Positions 1 to 6,039 of a stretch of DNA of 7,949 bases are shown piece by piece. The stretch's first letter is position 1. Each line of letters starts with the position of its first letter. The position numbers were made by a program, and so were the translations under genes. Origin of the DNA: Oligosphaeraceae bacterium (GTDB taxonomy: Bacteria > Verrucomicrobiota > Lentisphaeria > Oligosphaerales > Oligosphaeraceae); the NCBI GenBank assembly GCA_012515455.1, contig JAAYYJ010000441.1, forward strand, positions 1 through 7,949. The letters are read 5' to 3'. The notes below the pieces were generated by a model. That model was given only the letters and a program-made list of their open reading frames with translations, had not been told where the DNA came from and ran no database searches.

Positions 1-609
1 CAGCAGCAGAATCTGCTGGCTCCGTTGCGTCAGCGTGAACTGCAGCGCCGCTGTGCCCAGATCAGCAACGAGATGGATATCGCTTTACGACAGGGGCAGA
101 CCCCGGCCGCCTGGGCAGCAGGCGCACGTCTGCAGGCTCTGAATCCCCAACATCCTCTTTTCCTGTTTCTGGATTGGCCAGGCAAAACCTTGCATGCCCA
201 GCTGCCGCTTCTGCCGCCGTCTTCGCCCGAGTTGCAAGAAGGCTGTGAACTGGCTTTCGCCTTATGCTGGGAGCAGCTCCCAGCAGCGCAACAAAAACGG
301 CTGCTGTCAGCGCTGGCCGCGCTGCCTCCGGAGTCTTTCCTCACTATATCCGGGCTGACGCTGCTGGCCAGGCACCACAACCGGCCGGAATGGCTGGCCT
401 TGGCTTTCCAGCGCTGGCAGGCTCAGACCAGCCCCAACGAGCCCCTACCGCGATTCTTCCGGGATTATGTCTTGAGCCTCCTGCCTCGTCCGCAGCAGAC
501 AGCGGCCAGTTGCCGCCAGTACACCTGCCCCGGCTTTACCGATTTTTTCACTGCCTTTAATGTCTTGTTATCGCCTATAAACACCCGCAACCCCAGGAAA
601 CGACCATGA
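1..609 (+). CDS. Hypothetical protein, C-terminal part (5' end outside window)
   Basis: The reading frame is open from base 1 to a TGA at 607-609 and encodes at least 202 residues, so the true start is probably upstream. A TTG at 25 could serve as a start, but no ribosome binding site precedes it and the frame continues to the left edge. I do not recognise the family. The visible part is rich in Leu, Ala, Gln, Pro and Trp and looks mostly alpha-helical, with stretches such as QALNPQHPLFLFLDW and LLSALAALPPESFL that could belong to a helical repeat (TPR-like) fold; this is only an impression. I see no convincing transmembrane helix and no catalytic motif. The stop overlaps the ATG of the following isomerase gene by four bases (ATGA), so the two are very likely co-transcribed and translationally coupled. 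A role in envelope biogenesis would fit that neighbour but is inference. Confidence 0.7.
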   Translation, partial: QQQNLLAPLRQRELQRRCAQISNEMDIALRQGQTPAAWAAGARLQALNPQHPLFLFLDWPGKTLHAQLPLLPPSSPELQEGCELAFALCWEQLPAAQQKRLLSALAALPPESFLTISGLTLLARHHNRPEWLALAFQRWQAQTSPNEPLPRFFRDYVLSLLPRPQQTAASCRQYTCPGFTDFFTAFNVLLSPINTRNPRKRP

Positions 610-1703
610 CCCTCCCGACCTTGCGCCTTCTCAGCATCACTGCCTTGCTGGGCTTTCTGATCCCGGTGACCGCTCAGGAAGCGGCTCCCGCTCCTGCAGC
701 CCCAGGTGCAACTGCAGCCGTCCCGCAGAAGACCGCGGACGAAATGCTGGCCTTCATCCCCGAGGAAGTGGCCTCCATCCACGGCAAGACCATTGTCAAG
801 CGCATGGATATCGTCAAGATCCTCAAGCCGCAACTGGAGCAGTTTTTGCAAAATCCCTCCCCCATGCCCCTGCCGCAGGAAAAAATCGAAGAGGCCTCCT
901 ACAGCATCAGCAAAAATCTGGTCGCCTACGAGGTTTTGCTGGCAGCTGCCCAGAAGGATGGCATTACGCCGGATTTGGCCGAGGCCAAGAAGATGCTGGA
1001 TGAGCAGAAGAAGCAGGCCGGTGACAATTTTGAGCAAATGCTGGCCATGCAGGGCATGACTTATGATGAATTAAGCCAGCGGGTGGCCGGCGGCCAGGCC
1101 ATCGAAAAATACTACAAAAAGATGCAGGCTGAACTGAGCCAGACGCAACCGGTCTCCGAAGACGCGGTCAAGAAATACTACGATGAGAACAAGCAGCGGC
1201 AATTCTCCCAACCGGCCATGTTCAATGCCGCGCACATCCTGATCAAATACAGCGAAACCCCCAGCGAACAGGAAAAAAACAGCGCCCGGGAAAAATTGCT
1301 GGGGCTGAAAAAACAGCTCGCCGAGGGGGCTGATTTTGCGGCTCTGGCCAAGGAGCACAGCGACTGCCCGAGCAAGGGACAGGGCGGCAGCCTGGGTGAT
1401 TTCAGCGAGGGTCAGATGGTCCCGGAATTCGAACAAGCTCTGAAGACTCTGAAGGCAGGTGAAATCAGCGACCCGGTCGAGACCCAGTTCGGGCTGCATC
1501 TGATCAAGGCAGGTGAAGGGAAAGCCGCTTCGGTGCAGGAATTTGCGGAAGTACAAGCCCAGATCAGCCAGCAGCTCCAGGAACAGCAGGCCGGCCAGGC
1601 TTTTGAGAAGCATCTGGATGCCCTGATGGAATCCGCTGAATACAAAATCAACCTGCCGATGCCCAAAAGCGAAGCAACCGGACATGAGGGTCACAATCAC
1701 TGA
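606..1703 (+). CDS. Exported parvulin-type peptidyl-prolyl cis-trans isomerase (SurA/PrsA-like)
   Basis: This 365-residue protein should assist folding of exported proteins by isomerising Xaa-Pro bonds outside the cytoplasm. Residues 1-23 form a signal peptide (hydrophobic core LLSITALLGFLIP, probable signal peptidase I site VTA/Q), followed by an Ala/Pro-rich linker to about residue 40. Residues 45-200 are helical and charged, like the SurA N-domain or trigger-factor-like chaperone arms. Residues about 205-305 are a PPIC rotamase domain with the usual landmarks AAHILIKY (H210), HSDCPSKGQGGSLGDF (C254), MVPEFEQAL and FGLHLI (H298). A C-terminal helix follows, and the protein ends in the short His-rich tail GHEGHNH. 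There is one rotamase domain, against two in E. coli SurA, so PrsA-like or single-domain SurA-like are both fair names. The ATG at 606 is preceded by AGGA at 595-598 with 7-base spacing and overlaps the stop of the upstream gene, implying coupling. Confidence 0.93.
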   Translation: MTLPTLRLLSITALLGFLIPVTAQEAAPAPAAPGATAAVPQKTADEMLAFIPEEVASIHGKTIVKRMDIVKILKPQLEQFLQNPSPMPLPQEKIEEASYSISKNLVAYEVLLAAAQKDGITPDLAEAKKMLDEQKKQAGDNFEQMLAMQGMTYDELSQRVAGGQAIEKYYKKMQAELSQTQPVSEDAVKKYYDENKQRQFSQPAMFNAAHILIKYSETPSEQEKNSAREKLLGLKKQLAEGADFAALAKEHSDCPSKGQGGSLGDFSEGQMVPEFEQALKTLKAGEISDPVETQFGLHLIKAGEGKAASVQEFAEVQAQISQQLQEQQAGQAFEKHLDALMESAEYKINLPMPKSEATGHEGHNH

Positions 1704-1720
1704 TTGCGACCACCACTCCT

Positions 1721-1747
1721 CCCCGACCAGACTCCACCTGGTCGGGG
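1721..1747 (+). terminator. Strong hairpin after the isomerase gene, probable terminator or 3'-end stabiliser
   Basis: A perfect 10-bp inverted repeat (CCCCGACCAG at 1721-1730 and CTGGTCGGGG at 1738-1747) with a 7-base loop lies 17 bases after the isomerase stop. No T-run follows (the next bases are CAGAGCGCGC), so it is not a classical intrinsic terminator. It may act as a U-tract-less terminator, an RNA end protected from exonucleases, or a pause site. Its position between two gene units supports a transcript boundary. Confidence 0.6.
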
Positions 1748-1806
1748 CAGAGCGCGCCGCAATAGCTAGCCTGTGCTGTAGTCCACCGGTTGCCGGAAAT
1801 ATCTCT

Positions 1807-1811
1807 GGAGG
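1807..1811 (+). promoter_or_regulatory. Shine-Dalgarno site that fixes the start at 1820
   Basis: GGAGG is followed by 8 bases and then ATG at 1820. This is the best ribosome binding site in the window. It argues against the in-frame TTG at 1790, which would place the site inside the coding sequence. Confidence 0.8.
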
Positions 1812-1819
1812 TTAAAAAT

Positions 1820-2644
1820 ATGTCTGCTCAGGATAAAGATTCCCCAGCAAAATATTCCAATACCTTATTTTCAGAACAATCCGCGCATTCCCTGGACAGC
1901 GCCAAACAACTGGCCGAGCAGGAACGGCGCAGAAGGCTGCGCCGCTTCCAGCGCCTCGGGCTGCCTTTCTGTCTGCTGGGACTGTGCCTGATCGCCTTCC
2001 TGCTGCGGAAGCCCATCCGGGAGATCGTTACCTTCGAAGAACCCGATTTCGAGGCTATTCAGCGCCAGATGGCCGAAGAAGAAGAACGCCACAGTCAGGA
2101 AAAGCCACTCAGCGAGACTGAACGACAGGCCCTCGAGCAGGGTAAAAAACGCTACGGCAACCAGGACGCCGCAATCATCATCGAAATGCGCTTCCCCGAC
2201 GAGCTGTTTGCCCCGGAAGGGCTCCTCGACCTCGCTTATTGTGCAGTCGACCGCAAGCCCAGTGAAATCGGCCTGGTGCTGGAATTCCGCCAGCCCATCG
2301 CCAGCGAGCAAGGCGAGAACAGCTTGCGCATCAACGGCCAAAACGAAGTGACCCTGACCGCCGGTGGGCGGACGCGCAGTATCAAACTGCAGCACGATAT
2401 GCCCGAAGCGGACTTCGCCGCGGCCCTGGAGGAACTGCACGCCAGCCATTACGGCCCCTGCACCCACCCCCTGGCTGTCACCATCAGCCCGGAACTGCGG
2501 GAACGCCGCCGGCAACGGGAAGAGAAAGCGTTGCCGAAAATCATTCCGGCAAGCAGTTCAGACCACGCCCAGGATACGCCGCCCGCGAAGACCTTGGTCC
2601 TGCCCGCCTTCAAGGCCGAGACCTCGACGCTGCCCCAGAAATGA
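1820..2644 (+). CDS. Single-pass membrane protein of unknown function
   Basis: The protein has 274 residues when started at the ATG at 1820, which has a consensus Shine-Dalgarno site. I do not recognise the family. Residues 1-45 are polar and end in a strongly basic segment (ERRRRLRRFQR, residues 35-45). A single hydrophobic helix follows at about 46-62 (RLGLPFCLLGLCLIAFLL). The basic flank predicts an N-in topology, with roughly 210 residues outside the cytoplasm. After the helix comes an acidic, probably coiled-coil stretch (about 77-112, including QMAEEEERHSQEK), then a mixed alpha/beta region (about 117-225) with beta-like segments such as AAIIIEMRF and IGLVLEF. The tail is Pro/Ser/Thr-rich and looks disordered. 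One N-terminal helix plus a small periplasmic domain is loosely reminiscent of ExbD/TolR or of division and secretion scaffolds, but I see no diagnostic motif. It ends 43 bases before the helicase gene and is probably the first gene of that operon. Confidence 0.8.
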   Translation: MSAQDKDSPAKYSNTLFSEQSAHSLDSAKQLAEQERRRRLRRFQRLGLPFCLLGLCLIAFLLRKPIREIVTFEEPDFEAIQRQMAEEEERHSQEKPLSETERQALEQGKKRYGNQDAAIIIEMRFPDELFAPEGLLDLAYCAVDRKPSEIGLVLEFRQPIASEQGENSLRINGQNEVTLTAGGRTRSIKLQHDMPEADFAAALEELHASHYGPCTHPLAVTISPELRERRRQREEKALPKIIPASSSDHAQDTPPAKTLVLPAFKAETSTLPQK

Positions 2645-2687
2645 TGGTTCCCGGCGGGAGCTGCCGTGCCGCGCCGCTCGCAAACCG

Positions 2688-4688
2688 ATGAGCATAAACG
2701 CCACAGATACATTTTTTGCCGCCGACACGACGTTGCGCGAGGCCATGCTGGCCAGCGATCTGCGTTACGAACCGCGCCCACAGCAAATGCGCATGGCCCA
2801 CGCCATCGCCGCGGCATTCGCCGAACGACGGCACGCCTGCATTGAAGCACCAACCGGGGTGGGAAAAACTTTCGCCTACCTGGTACCGGCAATCTTCTTC
2901 GCGCAAGAGACCAAACGACCGGTGGTGGTCAGTACCCATACCATCAACCTCCAGGAACAAATCTGCAAAAAAGACCTGCCCCTCCTGGAAAAATTGCTGC
3001 AGCAGGAAATATCTTACGCCGTGGCCAAAGGCCGCAATAATTATCTCTGCCTGCGCCGGCTCAGCCAAATTGCCGACCTGGATCAGGCATTGCTGCCCAA
3101 GGGAAACCTCCTGGGTGAAATCGGCACCCTGCTGGACTGGGCCGAAAAAACCCGCAGCGGCGATTACAGCGAGATGGACCGCCCTGTCTCGCGGACACTG
3201 TGGCAGGCAGTCTGCAGCGAACGTGGGAACTGCCTGGCCGCACAATGCCTGTTCTTTCAGCGCTGCTTCCTGATGAAGGCGCGCCGATCCCTCATGGCCG
3301 CCCAGATTATCGTCAGCAACCACGCGTTCTTCTTCAGCGCCCTGGCGCTGCGCGACCAGGAACGCAAAACCGGCAGCCGCTCGGACGGCGTCCAGGTGCT
3401 GCCGGAATTCGCCGCAGTCATCCTGGACGAGGGGCACACCCTGGAGGATACCGCCTCCAGCCATCTCGGGCTGCGGGCCGAGACCTACGCCATCAAGCAT
3501 ACCCTGAACCGGCTTTTCATCGATGACCGCCGCGCCCGCCTGCTGGCGGCCGACAGCTGCCGCAGCGCCAGAAAACTGGTGCAAGACCTGCGCGCCCGGG
3601 CGGAGGTGTTCTTCAACCAGCTGCGGGATTGGATAGAACCGCAGACCAACCACGCGGCGCCGTTGCGCTACTGTGTGCCGAACCATATCGAGAACTACCT
3701 GGCCGCACCCGTACAACAGCTCTGCCAGGAACTCGACCGGGTGTTGGACCAAGGCAGCGCCAGCCCGGAGCAACTGCTGGAAATCAAGGCCGCCAAAAAC
3801 GAACTTGCAGAGCAATGCCTGGCTCTGGAGGTCTTTTTTTCCATGAGCCTGCCCGACTATGTCTACTGGTTCGAACTGCAGGGCCGGGACGCTAAGGATA
3901 TCAGCTTCAACTGCATACCCGTTGATGTCGCCCCCAGACTGCGGGAAATACTCTTCGCCACTCCGGAAAAATTTCCCGTGATCATCACCAGCGCCACCCT
4001 GGCCATTGCCGGGGACATCAACTTTTTTCTCCGCCGCATCGGTGCGGAGAGCGTCGATGCGTTGATTTTGGACACGCCCTTCGATTTCTCCCGTCAGGTT
4101 ACAGTCTACCTGCCGGAAAACATCCCGCCCCCCGATTCGCAGTCATTCCTGCCGGAAGCTGAACGGCACCTGAAGCATTTCCTGAGCCAGACCAAAGGCC
4201 GGGCGTTCGTGCTCTTCACCAGCTATGCCATGCTTAACCAAATGGCGGAACGTCTGGAGGGCTTCTTCCTGGCCGGAAATTACCATGTCTATGTCCAGGG
4301 CGACAAGTACTCGCCCCGGAAAATGCTGGAGCTGTTCCGGAAAAATCCCCGCTCAGTCATTTTGGGCACCTCGAGTTTCTGGACCGGGGTGGATGTCACT
4401 GGCGAGGCTCTGATCAATGTGATTATCACCAAACTGCCGTTTGCGGTCCCGGATCACCCTCTTATCGCCGCCCGCAGCGAACTTATCCAGGCCCGCGGCG
4501 GCAGCAGCTTCTCAGAGTACTCCCTGCCTGAAGCCGTGCTCAAATTCCGGCAGGGCTTCGGACGGCTGATCCGCAGCCGCGACGACCGCGGCATCGTGGT
4601 CATCCTGGATGGCCGCATCCGCAGCAAGCATTACGGCAAGGTCTTCCTGCAGTCCATCCCCGCATGCCCAATCGAAATGTTCTCATAA
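2688..4688 (+). CDS. dinG: DinG-family (XPD-like) iron-sulfur ATP-dependent DNA helicase
   Basis: This 666-residue superfamily 2 helicase should unwind DNA 5' to 3' using ATP, acting on D-loops, R-loops or other structures during repair and replication. Motifs in order: Q-like RPQQ (30-33), Walker A EAPTGVGKT (53-61), Ia STHTINLQEQ (82-91), the SNHAFFF segment typical of this family (N211-H212), Walker B DEGH (247-250), SATL (435-438), motif V GTSSFWTGVDV (560-570) and motif VI QGFGRLIRS (622-630). Iron-sulfur ligands appear intact: C121 in a GRNNYLC context, then C182-x4-C187-x5-C193, the same spacing as E. coli DinG; C176 is an extra cysteine nearby. No exonuclease domain is fused at the N-terminus. 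The length is between E. coli YoaA and DinG, so a YoaA-like role is possible. The ATG at 2688 gives the right distance to the Q and Walker A motifs but has a poor ribosome binding site; the frame is open upstream through the preceding gene, which I regard as chance. Confidence 0.92.
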   Translation: MSINATDTFFAADTTLREAMLASDLRYEPRPQQMRMAHAIAAAFAERRHACIEAPTGVGKTFAYLVPAIFFAQETKRPVVVSTHTINLQEQICKKDLPLLEKLLQQEISYAVAKGRNNYLCLRRLSQIADLDQALLPKGNLLGEIGTLLDWAEKTRSGDYSEMDRPVSRTLWQAVCSERGNCLAAQCLFFQRCFLMKARRSLMAAQIIVSNHAFFFSALALRDQERKTGSRSDGVQVLPEFAAVILDEGHTLEDTASSHLGLRAETYAIKHTLNRLFIDDRRARLLAADSCRSARKLVQDLRARAEVFFNQLRDWIEPQTNHAAPLRYCVPNHIENYLAAPVQQLCQELDRVLDQGSASPEQLLEIKAAKNELAEQCLALEVFFSMSLPDYVYWFELQGRDAKDISFNCIPVDVAPRLREILFATPEKFPVIITSATLAIAGDINFFLRRIGAESVDALILDTPFDFSRQVTVYLPENIPPPDSQSFLPEAERHLKHFLSQTKGRAFVLFTSYAMLNQMAERLEGFFLAGNYHVYVQGDKYSPRKMLELFRKNPRSVILGTSSFWTGVDVTGEALINVIITKLPFAVPDHPLIAARSELIQARGGSSFSEYSLPEAVLKFRQGFGRLIRSRDDRGIVVILDGRIRSKHYGKVFLQSIPACPIEMFS

Positions 4689-4701
4689 ACCACTGCCGCA
4701 C

Positions 4702-4706
4702 AGGTG
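4702..4706 (+). promoter_or_regulatory. Shine-Dalgarno site that fixes the start at 4714
   Basis: AGGTG followed by 7 bases precedes ATG at 4714. This supports that start over any earlier codon in the same frame, which would lie inside the helicase gene. Confidence 0.65.
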
Positions 4707-4713
4707 TAACGCC

Positions 4714-5880
4714 ATGCACAGCCAGACGGAACTGATCAATCTTCTCGCGGAAATGATCCGTATCGACAGCCGGAATTCGTTGCCCCTGAGCAGTACGGCC
4801 CCACGCGAAGCAACCGAGCAGGCGATGGCCGACTGCGTAACCCGCAAGCTGCAGGAATTCGGCTTCGACAGCGTGCACAGTCAGGAAATCGCCCCGGGAC
4901 GACCGAATGTCCTGGGACAAAAATTCCGTTGTCCCGACTACCCCTGTCTGGCATTTGAAGCGCATCTGGACACGGTAGGCAGCCAGGGCATGAGCATCGA
5001 TCCGCTGACCCCGACCATCGCCGATAGCAAAATCTACGGCCGCGGCAGCTGCGACACCAAAGGCAGCCTGGCCGCCATGCTGCTGGCGGCGCGGGAAATC
5101 ATCGCCGCAGACTTGCCCCTGAACCTGCTCTTCCTGGCCAGCAGCGCGGAAGAGACCGGCTGCGAGGGCGCACCATTCTGGGAACTGCCGCCCTGCAACC
5201 TGGCGGGAATCCTGGTCGGAGAGCCGACCTCCAATCAACCCATATACGCCCATAAGACGCAAATCACCCTGGAGTTCATCTGCCGCGGCAAAGCCGCCCA
5301 TGCCTCCAGGCCCGACGCCGGCGACAACGCCATCAGCAAAGCCGCCCGAGTGGTCCGTTTTATGGACGAACAACTCTGGCCAGAGTTCCAGGTCGCACGG
5401 CATCCGGATTTCAGCACCGGCAATACCTTGTCAGTAGGGCTGATCAATGGCGGCTGCAAGGAAAACATCGTCCCGGATTTCTGCAGCCTGACCTGCGATT
5501 TCCGCCTCCTCCCCGGGCAGGATGCCCCGGCCTTCATCCGTACCTTGCAGCAGCGCCTGGAGCAGGAACTTGGTTTCCCGGTTGAACTGGGGTATCAGTG
5601 GATCAACCCCGGCATGGTCCCGGATTTGAACCACACTCTGCTCCGGCACGTCCAGGCGGCCATGCAGGAACTTTCCTTACCCTGCCATCCCGGCACAGTG
5701 CCCTATTGCACTGACGCAGGGGTGCTCTCGCACAAAGGCTACCCCTGCATCATACTGGGACCCGGAGATATCCTGCAGGCGCACACCGCCTGCGAATTCC
5801 TGGCCCTCACCCAACTGCAGGAAGCCTGCCAGCTCTACCAGGCTGTCGCCAGGCAGGTCGCCCGCAACCGTGCCGACTGA
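4714..5880 (+). CDS. M20-family zinc metallopeptidase/deacylase (ArgE/DapE/CPG2-like)
   Basis: This 388-residue protein belongs to the M20 family, cytoplasmic enzymes with two zinc ions that cleave amide bonds of N-acyl amino acids or small peptides, such as acetylornithine deacetylase and succinyl-diaminopimelate desuccinylase. By motif, the catalytic set is complete: AHLDTV (H84 ligand, D86), GRGSCDTKG (D114 bridging ligand), AEETGCEG (E146 general base, E147 ligand), GEPT (E170 ligand) and QAHTACEF (H357 ligand). The dimerisation (lid) domain spans about residues 178-290 and carries the conserved HASRP (H196). The C-terminal catalytic part includes YCTDAGVLS. There is no signal peptide. 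Substrate cannot be told from sequence; the E ligand in GEPT is shared by ArgE, DapE and CPG2-type enzymes, and no arginine or lysine biosynthesis gene is nearby. The gene starts 25 bases after the helicase stop, so co-transcription is likely. Expected length for the family is about 370-420 residues, so it is intact. Confidence 0.9.
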   Translation: MHSQTELINLLAEMIRIDSRNSLPLSSTAPREATEQAMADCVTRKLQEFGFDSVHSQEIAPGRPNVLGQKFRCPDYPCLAFEAHLDTVGSQGMSIDPLTPTIADSKIYGRGSCDTKGSLAAMLLAAREIIAADLPLNLLFLASSAEETGCEGAPFWELPPCNLAGILVGEPTSNQPIYAHKTQITLEFICRGKAAHASRPDAGDNAISKAARVVRFMDEQLWPEFQVARHPDFSTGNTLSVGLINGGCKENIVPDFCSLTCDFRLLPGQDAPAFIRTLQQRLEQELGFPVELGYQWINPGMVPDLNHTLLRHVQAAMQELSLPCHPGTVPYCTDAGVLSHKGYPCIILGPGDILQAHTACEFLALTQLQEACQLYQAVARQVARNRAD

Positions 5881-5890
5881 AATTAATGCC

Positions 5891-5923
5891 TGCTTACCTG
5901 CGGAAGCACACCAGCAAATTTTT
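5891..5923 (+). terminator. Weak hairpin plus T-run after the M20 gene, possible terminator
   Basis: TGCTT (5891-5895) can pair with AAGCA (5904-5908), with a CC/GG extension after a one-base bulge. A run of five T follows at 5919-5923, ten bases beyond the stem. The stem is short and the T-run is far from it, so the call is tentative. It does fit the end of the preceding operon and the promoter-like sequence just downstream. Confidence 0.3.
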
Positions 5924-5938
5924 CCCGGCTAACCGCTA

Positions 5939-5975
5939 TTGACTTTTCACTTCCCAGGTTGTAAGTTATACAATT
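5939..5975 (+). promoter_or_regulatory. Candidate sigma70-type promoter with an inverted repeat over the -10 region
   Basis: An AT-rich island in an otherwise GC-rich region lies 65-100 bases upstream of the ATG at 6040. Possible elements are a -35 of TTCACT (5946-5951) with 17-base spacing to a -10 of TACAAT (5969-5974, one mismatch to consensus). TTGACT at 5939-5944 is a better -35 hexamer but is 24 bases from that -10. TTGTA (5959-5963) and TACAA (5969-5973) form a perfect 5-bp inverted repeat with a 5-base spacer overlapping the -10, which could be a repressor operator. The regulator is unknown. Confidence 0.4.
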
Positions 5976-6039
5976 ACCAGGAGCATCGGCCCAGATTCAT
6001 AGCGGAAAAACGCTTTAAGTAATCCAGGAAAAAAATAAT

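Noticed and set aside
465..1037. Antisense open frame spanning the end of the first gene and the isomerase start
   Set aside because: It overlaps two supported sense genes, including the signal peptide, and its product is low-complexity (Leu/Gly/Gln-rich) with no motif.
2364..2687. In-frame upstream extension of the helicase gene overlapping the preceding gene
   Set aside because: The 108 extra residues are Arg/Pro/Cys-rich, as expected for an out-of-frame reading of GC-rich coding DNA. They have no helicase similarity, and the ATG at 2688 already gives the normal N-terminus.
2610..3815. Long antisense open frame (about 400 codons) under the helicase
   Set aside because: It is a shadow of the helicase codons on the opposite strand. 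The sense frame carries a full set of helicase motifs, and the antisense product shows no recognisable domain.
4600..5403. Antisense open frame under the M20 peptidase gene
   Set aside because: The sense strand encodes a complete set of M20 catalytic residues. The antisense product looks like a codon shadow.
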